From assembly GCA_047967505.1 (NCBI GenBank), contig CM106538.1: a DNA stretch of 64,000 nucleotides; one strand, given 5' to 3'. Source of the stretch: Dipteris shenzhenensis (taxonomy: Eukaryota; Polypodiophyta; Polypodiopsida; Gleicheniales). Position numbers and translations under genes: made by a program. The notes beneath the pieces are model-generated. The model was not told the DNA's origin and did no database searches. It saw only the letters and a list, made by a program, of their open reading frames with translations. Of this stretch, positions 20,769-32,044 are shown in pieces (within the stretch, counting starts at the first letter, position 1; each line of letters begins with the position of its first letter).

Positions 20769-22190
20769 TGCTATGATTGTATCTCTCTCATCAATTTAGG
20801 CGAGATGTTGGGTTCCATGATGAAAAGCTAGACAGTGCTATGATTGATCTAGAAAACACAATTCGTTACTTGCATTCAAAAGAAGATCCAATGATCTATA
20901 AGCAATTACAACATACATATGACAATGACAAATGTACAAATTCAACCAACTATCCTCGATGCAGCATGTAAGATTGAAAACCCTCTATTGTCACATAAAT
21001 ATGATGCTTCATAAACTACATCAGGTTATATCCTACTCTATTACTACACATTTGTGAATCTAAAACTATAAACATATAACAATAACACAAAGCCAAGATG
21101 ATCTCGATCAGCTTTGCCAATCACAAATTCAGCTGCTGGGAAAGGTTGAAATTGAGGTCACTACAAGATACAGGCCACTTTTCGACGCCGATACTGATGC
21201 TAAATACAAAGAAAAAAAAACTTAACCAGTGAAAAGTGTTGGAATGTTCGTCGGTGTCTACATCGCAAAGAAAGTGTTGATATAGTCATTTGTATGGGCA
21301 TCGGTAAGTGAATGTTTCCAGTGTCAGTATGGGCATCGGTATGAACATTGATATCTACCGACACTGGAGTGCCAGTATATACCAACGTTCTAACAGAATT
21401 TTAAAAAAATTATGGGGTAGGATGGGGCTTGCCATCCTGCCCCACAAAAAAATTTTTCATTATAAATGTTACAAAAGAGGTCTACAAAATTACATTACAA
21501 TGTTACAAAAAGGGTCTGCAAAATGGCAAAAGTGCCGAGGTTGAAAATGGAAAATCTGCCACATTAATGCGCTACAAAATGGCAAAAGTGCCGAAGTGGA
21601 AAATGGCAAATCTACTGAAATAATGCCCTATAAAATGGCAAAAGTGCCAAAATACCAAACGACAAAATGTCCTATCCTGCTGCTCCTCCTCCCCCTCCAA
21701 CTCTCCTCATCCTCCTCGCCCTCCTCGTCCTCCTTGCCCTCCTCGTATATAGCCTCTCTGTGTAGGCCTGATCCACCTCCTCTTCTATGAGCCTCTCTGC
21801 TTCGTCTTAAGATCTAGTCTCCATGTCTAGGTCTCTATATGGGTCAAAGTTTCCTCCCTAAGAACGAAACAAGTTAGGAAATAAGATAAGAGCGTCGATT
21901 GTAAGACAACGATGAGGATTAGGGTATACTCACATGATGCTTTGCCACCTTTTGCCAATTGATTCTATATCCTTCTTGACCTTATGTACTCGTCGTCATC
22001 TGGAAGCCTACCAATCATAGATTTATGTGGATCCAAATTCAAGGAGGTAGATATGAATAACAAAACATTTAAATGATTAAACATAGTAGATATTCAGTAG
22101 AAGATGAATATATACTTACATAAAACCCCTTTTGTTGATCACACATGCTATCTTACGTATTTCTTAGTGCCCCCCCCCCCCCCCCCCCCC
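20769..22190. repeat. 1.4-kb direct repeat, copy 1, ending in poly-C
   Basis: Matches 25,920-27,395 at high identity. It contains a CACTACAAG string at 21,159, a run of CATCGGTAT/CCGACACTGG-like short repeats (about 21,240-21,390), a 36-45 bp tandem unit around AAAATGGCAAAAGTGCC (about 21,500-21,650) and a CCTCCTCGCCCTCCTCGTC tract whose minus strand would encode an acidic Glu-rich peptide. The native border seems to be here, because a diverged copy of its first ~40 bp lies immediately upstream (20,738-20,770). It may be part of an unrecognised transposon. Confidence 0.8.
22170..22190. repeat. Poly-C run (21 C) followed by GGGG
   Basis: Follows TTCTTAGTG. The same flank at 27,374-27,382 is followed by a 13-C run. 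Sequence similarity between the two copies stops exactly here. Confidence 0.9.
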
Positions 22191-23017
22191 GGGGCTTCAC
22201 ATGCAACATAACTCTTGAAATTATTTAACAATCTCATTCAAAACGTTAATTTCTTTTTTTTAAATCTCACATTCGAATTTGGAATGTGTGTTATTGCTTG
22301 GAGACCAAGTTTTTCAAATTATGTTAGGCACTGCATAAGTTATGGGCCAGGCAAGTTACCCATATGCAATATACTTCACAAAAAATGGCTACATGACCTA
22401 ATCATGCATTGGCTTCATACATCCCCACATCTTACTTGGATATCTCTTAGATACAATCTCAAAAGGCATATATAAACTAGGAGCTACAATCGATAGGTTT
22501 TTTTCTCCTCATATGATTTGTGACTATCTTGAATTTATATTATGGATTAAGATTCGAATATTAGATGGCATTGCATAATTATCCATGTACCAACAAGCAT
22601 GTACATATGTTACAAAGGTAAGTGTGCCTAAGTGGCACTCTTGCTTATGTGGTAGGATTGCCTATGTTAGTGATGGTGTGGCATTGTGCAACATAGTACT
22701 ATTGAGGTACATGTAGCAACAATGTGGCTATATGCCAATTGTTATCTTATCTGAGTTTTGCTTTATGCCTATGGAAGCTTGCTTTATGTGCAACATCTAT
22801 GTGAAGCTCTATCCTCACACTACCTATGTGTGCTTGTCTCTGTGTCTCATGTTGTTGTGTTGTTTACTTCTTTAGCTTGTCTATAGTGGCATGTTGTTCA
22901 CTGTGTAGAAACAAAGCTTTTAAGGGACATTTTAGCTATTCTATTCTATATTCTGGAAAGGTGCATTGTAAAAAATGATGTCTTGGCTTTCAAAGGTTAA
23001 AGCTATGAATTGTTCTT
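22191..23017. other. Non-coding stretch, nothing recognised
   Basis: AT-rich, with short frames only and no element ends. TATGTGGC-like short motifs recur near 22,630-22,860. Confidence 0.4.
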
Positions 23018-23329
23018 TTGAGGAAAAAGCCGCAGCTTTTAAAGATAGAAGCAACACTTAAAGGAACTCCGCATTTATTATATTATGTATCATATTATCT
23101 AAAATCCGAATGCCATGCTTTTCATGCAGTAAGTAGGAATGGACTCAACAAGGAGTTTGTCGGTAAAGCCGGATTTCGCAAGGTCCTTGAAGCAGGATAC
23201 GACCCAGGAATCACAAATGGATTTGAGTTGAAGACAATCGGGGTGATTGTTCCAGGGAAAGGAGCATTGGGGATGGGGAATAGTTATATTTTGGACATTG
23301 GAAGGCAAGTTCTCCATGGAGGAAGATAG
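23018..23329 (+). other. Unassigned 103-codon open frame
   Basis: Open frame beginning MRKKPQLLKIEATLKG and ending GRQVLHGGR. The minus strand is also open over much of the same stretch (23,099-23,443, ending YCMKSMAFGF), so coding on either strand is uncertain. I recognise no domain. No start context, intron signal or neighbouring gene supports expression. Confidence 0.2.
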
Positions 23330-23449
23330 AACGAAGATAGAATGAAGACAGACAGATCGAAGGGGATAGAGCGGGAGTCGGTATGCGGGTAAGTCGAGAA
23401 GAAGAAGATCGGTAATAAATAGAGCCCGACGGAGTAAGATCAACGCACA

Positions 23450-23570
23450 CGTTTATCATCGTGTCCTATATTTCAGACCTGAGACATCATCGTGTCCTAT
23501 ATTTCAGACCTGACACAGGTCCTATCCCATCAACGTGTCCTATATTTCAGACCTGACACAGGTCCTATCG
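23450..23570. repeat. Threefold repeat around CGTGTCCTATATTTCAGACC
   Basis: The unit CGTGTCCTATATTTCAGACC occurs at about 23,460, 23,490 and 23,537, the last two also sharing TGACACAGGTCCTATC. The spacing is uneven (30 and 47 bp). No gene is attached; an LTR fragment is possible. Confidence 0.75.
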
Positions 23571-23845
23571 GGTTTGTGTCACGTGTGGTCCCTTAGGCCA
23601 TCAACGCCGGGTCCCTAGCCTATTTTGTGGGTCGGCGAAAAAGCTGAGCGTCGGCGGAAGTGCAAAAGATTATAGACGATTGGGAATTGATCCAACAACA
23701 TTTATACGCTCTAACTACCACACCATAATTAACATCGTATTTATAATCACATGTTATTATAAGCATCTTTTCCAGGCCCCCCCCACATCCGGTACGGACA
23801 AAGCGGAAACCCCTAAATCTATCATAAAGCCACGCTTCCTACTTA

Positions 23846-24274
23846 GGGGCTTAGCACATGGGAAGAAATAGGATGGGCTTAGCACATGGGAAGAAATAGG
23901 ATGGGAATGGGAAAAGGTAGTCCCAAGTGGTCCCATGCATATTTCTATCCTATTCCCATCCCACCATGTGCTATCAAAAAAAGAACTAGGGATGGGTTTA
24001 GGAGGAAGAGGACACATGGCATCATTTCATGTGTTTAAGAGGTGGGGACCTTGTGGGGACAAGGACACATGTCATCCTTCCATGTTTTTGAATCCCTAAA
24101 AAAGGGGAACCTATTCTGGCTGCCAGGGTCTAGAGGCCATGGTCCAAGATGGGAGAAAAAGTGGCTACTCCCATTCTAAATCCATCCTAGACCACTTGGT
24201 GTAGGATGGGAGTAATGATGACAAAAATATTCCCATCCTAAACCCATGCTAGCCCCATCCATGTGCTAAGGCCC
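23846..24274. mobile_element. Tourist-like MITE with TTA target duplication (429 bp)
   Basis: The left end GGGGCTTAGCACATGG matches the inverted right end GGGCCTTAGCACATGG at 15 of 16 bases, and TTA lies on both sides (23,843-23,845 and 24,275-24,277). TIRs starting GGG with a TTA duplication fit PIF/Harbinger-derived Tourist MITEs. Inside, a 30-bp stretch around AGCACATGGGAAGAAATAGG is tandemly duplicated and then partly repeated in inverted form near 23,940-23,975, so a second copy may be nested. No coding capacity. Confidence 0.8.
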
Positions 24275-24549
24275 TTAAGTGATGGGTATACATAAAGTTG
24301 GAGGAAGATAATACCTCTTATTCATGCCTACGATCATCTTAAAGTTCTATTCATTTAGTCGGCACCCACCTAATTATTTTGACCTATTAAAGGATTTTAG
24401 GGTGCACTATGACTCGTGAAGTAATTGTAAGTTGTCTTCCTTTTAAAAGAATTACAATCATGCTTATGAACTCTTTGAGTTTAGTGGGACACCTTAATCT
24501 TATGTATAATGAAGCCTACATTGAACGAAACTTGTATATTCATCAAGCC

Positions 24550-25000
24550 TTAAATGCAAGCTTTAAAATAGTGAGAACATACCATCAAAGGAATTATAGG
24601 TCCCTCAAAGATAAAAACCTATAAAAAATTGTTCATTGGAGGAAAACTAAATAGTTTCTAAAACATGAATCAATGAGGCATATTGTGTCTTTGTTTTAAA
24701 AGAATTACAATCATGTCGGTAACCCTTTAATTTTAATAAGAGACCATGACCTTATCTGTGTTATAAAAAAGTCAAATTGTAAAATAGTGTGAAAATTAGG
24801 CCGTTAAAGGAATAGGTCCCTTGGACCACCATCTTATAAAATAGTGTGAAAATTAGGCGGTCAAAGGAAGGTCCCTTGGATATAAAAGTCAATAATATAA
24901 GATCACCATCTTATATATGTGTCAAAAAATTTAAAGCCACATTATAGAATTAGGCCGTCAAAGGAATAGGCTCCTTAGAGATAAAATACAATATAAAATT
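24550..25000. repeat. Irregular repeats with a TCAAAGGAATAGGTCCCT core
   Basis: Four diverged units near 24,585, 24,805, 24,855 and 24,955 carry a core like GTCAAAGGAATAGGTCCCTT followed by AT-rich sequence and ATCTTATA. No gene. Confidence 0.6.
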
Positions 25001-25440
25001 TGATTGATTAGATGAGATGTTGAATGTTGTCCTATGAGTAGTTTTAAAAAATAAAAAAGCACTGCATATTGTGTCTTCTTCTTTGAAACATTTAAATTAT
25101 GTTGCAAAGGTCCCTTACGGACTCCTTACAGATCAATAGATCCCTCAGAGCCCGGGGAGTCCACTAGGGTTTATCGTATGGTACCATGTGAGTGTAAGGG
25201 AGGGGGGTTATATAAGGGAAGGAAGGTACATTAAGGTGGTGTACATAAACCCCTTAGAAAGGTGAGTGTAGATAAATCCTTTTATGTGTAAGTGGTCTAC
25301 ATATACACCTCACTTGGTATTAAAAAACACCCTTAACTATAAAAATACATTTGACATAAAGTTTAAAATACACCATTAAGTATAAAATGGACCTCATAAA
25401 CAATCTTTACACACTTGTGATTACAAAGCCGTCAGCCATT
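25001..25440. other. Non-coding stretch, nothing recognised
   Basis: AT-rich with GTAAGGGAGG and AAACACCCTTAAC tracts. Around 25,210-25,400 it loosely resembles the MITE-like segment at 612-845, but without matching ends. Confidence 0.35.
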
Positions 25441-25902
25441 ATGTTACTCAGTACCAATGTCTTCAATGCCAGGCCCTTGACTACCAGGGTCCTGACTAAT
25501 AGGCTGCTCTAAGACTAGAGTCTCAGTAGCAAGGTCCTCAATAGTTTGCTCTTTAGTTCCAAGCACCTGAGTAGTAGGCTGCTCTAGAGTCTCATGACCA
25601 AGTTCTTGGTGTGTAGGGACCTGGCTTCTAGGTTCCTGACTAGTAGGCTGCTCTGGAGTCTGTAAGATCATGGTTGAAGAACCATCTATGCCTCCTGGTA
25701 ACTCCTCCTAGTCATGCTTTGCCTCATCCATACCTTCTTTGATTAAGGCTTCCTTACTTGATCCACTTGCATGTCCTTCACCCAAGATCAAGGGTGCCTT
25801 CCTCACTTTTAATTTCAAGGGAAGTGCTTCCACCTCTTTAGCCTTACCTTTTCCTGTGACATGCTGTACTACTACTTCTTGCTGCCGCGAGCCTTCCCGC
25901 AT
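25441..25902 (-). pseudogene. Glu/Gln/Pro-rich open frame with one internal stop, family unknown
   Basis: Minus-strand frame of about 153 codons from MREGSRQQEVVVQHV, through a basic GKGKAKEVEALPLKLKVRK, to a Gln/Glu/Pro-rich tail with repeating elements such as LEQPTTQVLG and LEQPISQDPG. A single TAG (near 25,710, after EAKHD) interrupts an otherwise open frame. The composition suggests a disordered C-terminal tail of a larger protein or transposon gene. The 1.4-kb repeat copy begins 18 bp upstream, so the gene was probably truncated there. Confidence 0.35.
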
Positions 25903-25919
25903 GATGAGTGGAACCTCCT

Positions 25920-27395
25920 TGCTATGATTGTATCTCTCTCATCAATTTAGGCGAGATGTTGGGTTCCATGATGAAAAGCTAGACAGTGCTATGATTGATC
26001 TAGAAAACACAATTCATTACTTGCATTCAAAAGAAGATCCAATGATCTATAAGCAATTACAACAGACATATGACAATGTCAAATGTACAACTTCAACCAA
26101 CTATCCTCAATGTAGCATGTAAGATTAAAAACCCTCTATCATCACATAAATATGATGCTTCATAAACTACATCAGGTAATATCCTACTCTATTACTACAC
26201 ATTTGTGAATTTAAAACTATAAACATATAACAATAACACAAAGCCAAGATGATCTCGATTAGCTTTGCCAATCACAAATTCAGCTGCTGGGAAAGGTTGA
26301 AATTGAGGTCACTACAAGACACAGGCCACTTTTCGATGCCGATACTGATGCTAAATACAAAGAAAAAATACTTAACCAGTGAAAAGTGTTGGAATGTTAG
26401 TCGGTGTCTACATCGCAAAGAAAGTGTTGATATAGTCATCGGTATGGGCATAGGTAAGTGAATGTTTCTAGTGTCAGTATGGGCATCAGTATGAACATTG
26501 GTATCTACCGACACTGGAGTGTCAGTATATACCAACGTTCTAATAGAAGAAGTCTTCTCTCCACTCTCCTTAAGTACCTCCTAGTTCTCTCACTAGGGTT
26601 TAAGGGTATCAGAATTATGGGGTAGGATGGGGGCTTGTTTCAGTCCCATCCTACCCCACAAATTTTTTTTTCATTATAAATGTTACAAAAGAGGTCTACA
26701 AAATTACATTACAATGTTACAAAAAGGGTCTACAAAATGGGAAAAGTGCTGAGGTTGAAAATGGTAAATCTGCCACATTAATGCGCTACAAAATGGCAAA
26801 AGTGTCGAAGTGGAAAATGACAAATCTACTGAAATAATGCCCTAGAAGATGGCAAAAGTGCCAAAATACAAAATGACAAAATGTCCTATCCTACTGCTCC
26901 TCCTCCTCCTCCAACTCTCCTCATCCTCCTCGCCCTCCTCGTCCTCCTTGCCCTCCTCGCCTATAGCCTCTCTGTGTAGCCTGATCCACCTCCTCTTCTA
27001 TGAGCCTCTCTGCTTCGTCTTAAGATCTAGTCTCCAAGTCTAGGTCTCTATATGGGTCAAAGTTTCCTCCCTAAGAACGAAACAAGTTAGGAAATAAGAT
27101 AAGAGCATCGATTGTAAGACAACGATGAGGATTAGGGTATACTCACATGATGCTTTGCCACGTTTTGCCAATTAATTCTATATCCTTCTTGACCTTATGT
27201 ACTCGTCGTCATCTAGAAGCCTACCAATCATAGATTTATGTGGATCCAAATTCAAGGAGTTAGATATGAATAACAAAACATTTGAATGATTGGACATAGT
27301 AGATATTCAGTAGAAGATAAATATATACTTACATAAAACCCCTTTTGTTGATCACACATGCTATCTTACATATTTCTTAGTGCCCCCCCCCCCCC
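25920..27395. repeat. 1.4-kb direct repeat, copy 2, ending in poly-C
   Basis: Second copy of 20,769-22,190 in the same orientation. It has about 60 extra bases near 26,545-26,610 and scattered substitutions. Its left border abuts the unrelated frame at 25,441-25,902; its right border is the poly-C run at 27,383-27,395. Confidence 0.85.
27383..27395. repeat. Poly-C run (13 C) at a junction with copia sequence
   Basis: Immediately followed at 27,396 by GGATCGACC, which in the family-B copies (40,725 and 45,724) lies in the middle of pol. The run therefore marks a breakpoint. Confidence 0.9.
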
Positions 27396-28839
27396 GGATC
27401 GACCACCAAAACGCAAAGCAATCGGAACCAAGTGGGTGTACAAGACCAAGTACAAGTCTGATGGCACGTTTAATAAGTACAAGGCTCAACTCGTGGCAAA
27501 AGGATTTGCACAGGTACATGGTTTTGATTATCAAGATACTTTTGCTCCCACAGCTCGACTAACCACAATTCGCAGTGTTTTGGCTTTAGCTACCGAGGGA
27601 AGTTGGCCCGTGTTTCAAATGGATGTGAAATCCGCCTTTTTGAATGGAGATCTCAAGGAGGAGATATACATGGAACAACCACCAGGTTTTGAGATCCCCG
27701 GTTCAGAAGGTAAAGTCTGCAAACTAAAGAAGGCACTTTACGGGCTGAAACAGGCCCCACGAGCGTGGTAACAGTGAATTGATGCCTACTTTCTGCAAAA
27801 CAGGTTCAGGAGGAGCCCATCTAATGCAAATTTGTATGTCTTTAGAGAAGGAGGCAGGTGTATGATCGTGGTCCTTTATGTGGACGACCTTGTCATAACA
27901 GGGAACCATGAAGAGAAGATCTCGCAGACGAAGCATTTGCTAGGAAGAGAGTTTGAAATGACAGACCTCGGACTGATGCATTTCTGTTTGGAGATTGAAG
28001 TTTGGCAAGAGCCGAAACAGATCTTCATTTCACAGCTGAAGTATGCTGGAGAGATACTGAAGGCATTTGGCATGGCTGAGTGCAAGACAGTTGGTACCTT
28101 TATGGAGGTTGATGCGAAGCTCTCAAACGAGGATTCATCAGCACTGGTGGACGAAGCGAAGTACAAGAGGCTTGTGGGCAGCTTGATTTACCTGTGCAAC
28201 ACACGGCCGGACATCAATTTTGCGATTGGTGTACTAAGCAGGTTTTCCAATAAGCTTCGGGAGAACCATTGGAGGGCAGGGATGCAGGTGCTGAAATACA
28301 TCAAAGGCACACTTGATTATGGCATCACCTATACCAAGGGCAACATCTTGACCGGATTCTGTGACTCAGATTGGTGGGCAGGAGACGTGGACAGCAGGAG
28401 ATCAGTGACAGGCTACTGTTTCTCACTTGGATCTGGAGTTGTGTCATGGGTCAGCAAGAAGCAACCCACAATTGCCCTTTCTTCTACCGAGGCCGAGTAC
28501 AAATCTGCATGCTTTACTTCTTGCGAGGCAGTGTGGTTGAGGAGGATTTTGGGGGACATGGGTGCAATGCAGAACAAGCCTACGCAATTATCATGTGACA
28601 ATCAGAGTCGCATGGCGATTGCAAAGAACCCGATGTTCCACGCTCGCACAAAACACATTGAGATTCAATATCACTTTGTATGCGAGCTCATCATGGATGG
28701 AGAGGTCGACTTGGTGTACTATCCAACTACAGAGAATGCTGCGGACATCTTCACGAAGGCTCTTGGAAGAGACTTGCTAGAGAGGCATCTTCATCCGACT
28801 TGGGCCAAAAAAGTAAGTTCACTTGCGGGTGGACATTGA
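27396..28839 (+). pseudogene. copia pol 3' part, family B (block copy)
   Basis: Begins inside reverse transcriptase ([14 protein letters not shown]) and runs through [30 protein letters not shown] (the YVDD catalytic motif), CDSDWWAGD and ALSSTEAEYKSA of RNase H to a stop at 28,837-28,839. Two close stops after QAPRAW (27,769-27,780) break it, where the tandem array also has two stops of slightly different form. After them the frame is open for about 335 codons. Unlike both array copies it keeps Glu in ALATEGSWP, where they have TAG, so it branched off before that mutation. The C-terminal end is altered by an insertion near 28,795. Confidence 0.9.
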
Positions 28840-28846
28840 GGGGGGG

Positions 28847-29552
28847 TGTTAGATATCAATGCTCCACTCTCGTGTAACTATGCGGGAACCAGCTAACACT
28901 ACTTGTAAGCCCCCCTTTTGAGGAGAAGGCATTTGAGTAGCTCGGTTATCCGGTAGGTCCTGGTTTGGACACCAGATGGGGGCCATGTGTGGCCTGATGG
29001 CTGGATGGCTTCAAATAGAGTTGGCACACCGCCAACTAGGCTACATGCAAGTGCGGGAAGGCATCCCTTTATTGACCGCACTGAGAGTAGACGGAGCATT
29101 TCTTGGGGCAGCCCACTCTTGGGTTGCGGGGCCTGTTTGGAGCCTCAAATGATCCCGGCCGAACGGAGACCGTAGGTTAGTTCCTCTATTTTTTGCGCAC
29201 CAGTTCTATCATCTGGTTGGTGGCCTACCGACCCCCAGTCGACCGTTTTGGGAGGATTGGGTCGGTCACCCAATTGAGCCTAACCGACTGGCTATACAAG
29301 AGCAAGCCCGTGAAGCCCATTTCATCACTGGCTATAGCAACCCTGATTCCTTAGCATCCAGCCTCCGTCTTCTACTGTTTCCAGCATGCCATCGAAGCTT
29401 CTTTCACAAGAGCGCATGGTTGGGAGGCAGCACCATCTATTGTATCAGTTCTACAATAATCAAAATTCTGATTCTTCATACTATCTTGTTTTCTCTCTTG
29501 TGTATGAGATCCTGTTATCTGTTGAGCACAGACGTTGTATTATTTTCTTACA
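28847..29552 (+). repeat. Family-B LTR in the duplicated block (706 bp)
   Basis: Starts TGTTAGATATCAATGC after a G-rich purine tract (28,837-28,846) and ends TTTTCTTACA. It is followed by GTTAT at 29,553, the same base run that follows the last LTR of the array at 47,850. It is the duplicated counterpart of 47,129-47,849, with a small internal deletion near 29,220. Confidence 0.88.
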
Positions 29553-30056
29553 GTTATACCTTAACATACTTCTTGTGATTTGGCATGATGAGAGTCTTTT
29601 CTTTCAAAGTCATGCTCTCTTTTAGTAGCTTTCAAAGTTTATTTTTATTGATTATTAAAATATACAAAACTAGTGCGTATTTTTTTTATTAAAACATTAT
29701 TGGAAAAAGTAGAACTACGGTTTGATAGCAATCATTTACAGTAGTCACAAGAGATACTTAAGGAAAATCATTTTTCAAAAATACCATGGATGGTTTATAT
29801 AAATGGTAGTGTTGTAATTAGTAATATTTTTTCCCACATGGAGGATGTCTAGCTTCCTTAATATATTTATCACAAGCCTTGAAAATTACTTCATTAGATA
29901 GTTGTTAATAAAACTCTATTGTTGCTCTTGTTGTAGATGATTTATCATGATAGTTTTTGACATTACCGTCTGTGAATTGGTCAAAGTCATCCTTGTTTTG
30001 GTAGTTGTTGATTGCACTATTTCATGAACTCATTTAGTTTGTAAGTAGCATGGGAT
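29553..30056. other. Flank shared with 47,850-48,430, no gene
   Basis: AT-rich sequence matching the 3' flank of the tandem copia array, minus about 70 bp near 30,043. Nothing coding recognised. Confidence 0.6.
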
Positions 30057-30842
30057 ATGTTTGTAGCTCTTTATTTGTCTAGGATCACTTCCAGGATTCT
30101 CACACTGAGAAACCAAATCAACCAAAGTTTCTACAATAGTAATGAAACTGATCATGCTTATGTACTCAAGATCAAGGATTACAACAATCAACTCGCACAA
30201 GCAAGAGGAGAGACCATGAATCCCATAGAAATAGTTCAAGTCATTCTAAATAGGCTAGGAAAGGGATACAAGAATCTAGTCTAGAGTATTACCATTCAAT
30301 GACAAATTCCAATAATTGAAGAGCTACAATGAGTGTTACTTGGTGAAGAACTCATGACGCAAGCCATTCATGTACACAAAGGTCATTCCAATGATCAAGC
30401 ATTCACATCCTCAGATAGAAGCAGAGGCAGAGGCACAAGTAGAGGTAGATCATTTCAGCAAAGTGGTCATCATCAACAACAAAGTCATTAGCAAAGTTAG
30501 CATCCTCAGCAACATCAACATTAAAATCCAAGTTCATTCCAATAGAGGAAGATTCCAAGAATGAGGGAATGCATCCACCACCATATAAAGCATTCAATGC
30601 AATTACTGTCATAAGCTTGGACACTATGAAAGAGATTGCTGCAAGAAGCAATACGACCAAGGCGGTCAATCTAGCAACAATTGAGGGAATTTTTGAGGAA
30701 GAGAAAATCATCATGGTGGAAATTCAAGTCACAATCATTATGCCAATGAACGTGAGAATATGTTTCTTGCAAGCAAGGACATGCAGAAGACTGAAACAGT
30801 ATATCTTGACATTGATTGCAATTCAAAAGGGGAATATAACGT
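30057..30842 (+). pseudogene. copia gag fragment, family C (block copy)
   Basis: Gag starting within SRILTLRNQINQSF and running through KIKDYNNQLAQARGETMNP. Positions corresponding to the knuckle region of family A are only partly preserved. It is close to family A but carries its own substitutions. Stops and frame changes are frequent, and the 5' part of gag and the leader are absent. It is followed directly by the MITE remnant. Confidence 0.8.
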
Positions 30843-30859
30843 TGATCTTCAATAGAATG

Positions 30860-31050
30860 ATATTTTTAATATCTAAATTTTACAGAAATTAATTTACATA
30901 AGGGAGTTTTTAAATGATTTTGAAAAAATTGACAGGTTTGTATAGAAAAAGGGTATATTTTATTAATGGAAAAATTACAAATAAGGGATTTTACAAATAG
31001 GCCTTGAACGCACATGATATAGAGGGTTTACACATAGTGACCCCCCTGAG
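30860..31050. mobile_element. hAT-like MITE remnant, left end deleted
   Basis: Matches the right ~190 bp of the MITE at 49,266-49,509 and ends GTGACCCCCCTGAG. The left terminal repeat is missing, through a deletion of roughly 80 bp that also removed the protease border. Confidence 0.75.
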
Positions 31051-31059
31051 GTGGCGCAT

Positions 31060-32044
31060 CATCTCATATGACAAAACATCAAGAATGGATCACAGAGATG
31101 AAACCATTAGAAGGACATAAGAATGGTATCTACACTGCAGATAACATACCAAATCCAATTCAAGGGAAAGGCATTGTCCCTATGAATAATTTCAGTGGTA
31201 CGAAAGGATTGGTGAAAGATTTACTCTATGTTTTGAAAGGGTTTCGAAGCTCAGCAAGAACCTCTTATCATTTGGTGAAATGACAAAACACAACTATTGA
31301 GTCATCTTTTATGGAGATGAATGCACGATTAGAGGCAAATTCAAAGGATATCAGCTAGTAGGAAAAGTAGTCAAGGAAGGATGCTTGTTCAGAATGCTAG
31401 CTTCAGTACCAAGTTTGCATGCCATGTCAGTTCAATTGCAACAATAGATGCCACTTTCTGCAATATGGCACAAGAGATATGGACATGTCAATTTCAAAAG
31501 CTTGAAAGAGCTCGAAAATTAGAATATGGCAATTGGAATTTTGAAACTTTAGTTTCTTGGAAAAATTTGCGAAGCATGCTGCTTTGGTAAACAAAAGCGA
31601 ACCAATTTTGGTAGAAGCACCTCTAGAGCACGAGGTATTCTTAATTTGATTCAGACAAATATATGGGGTCATGCCTAGACCCGCAGCATCAATGGTTCAC
31701 TTTACTATTTGATTTTCATCGATGACCACAGTAGATATTATTGGGTCTACTTTCTGAAAGAGAAATCTGAAGTCTTTTCCAAATTTTAAGAATTCAAAGC
31801 CATGGTAGAAAACCAGACATGCAGAAAGATCAAAGTCATGAGGTCAGATAGAGGAGGTGAATACATCTCTTCAGCATTCATGAATTTTTGCAGAAGTAAT
31901 GACATTCAAAGACAATTTACTTATGGAGATACTCGTCATCAAAATGCAAGAGCTAAAAGGAAGAATGGTACTTTAGCAAATAGTGCTAGAGCAATGCTCA
32001 GGGAGTGGCTGCAATCTTGCAATGTGCCACATGAAAATTCATGA
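31060..32044 (+). pseudogene. copia protease-integrase fragment, family C (block copy)
   Basis: Starts just after the protease active site (MTKHQEWITEMKPLEG), continues through FSGTKGLVKDLLYV, the GAG-pre-integrase region and an integrase with IQTNIWG (first catalytic Asp changed to Asn), [13 protein letters not shown] and VMRSDRGGEYISSAF, and ends near SARAMLREWLQ. Several frameshifts and stops. It ends at the inversion junction, where ATGAAAATTC occurs twice in a row. Confidence 0.85.

Noticed and set aside
21159-21167. CACTACAAG at 21,159 and 26,310 as a CACTA transposon end
   Set aside because: No inverted TCTTGTAGTG partner and no 3-bp duplication was found nearby; kept only as a note within the 1.4-kb repeat.
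21680-21790. Glu-rich peptide (EEGKEDEEGEEDEES) as a real protein
   Set aside because: It comes from a CCTCCTCGCC-type simple repeat and has no open frame around it.
20769-27395. 1.4-kb repeats as LTRs of one element
   Set aside because: They lack TG...CA ends, a primer site after the first copy and a purine tract before the second; the intervening DNA has no retroelement gene.
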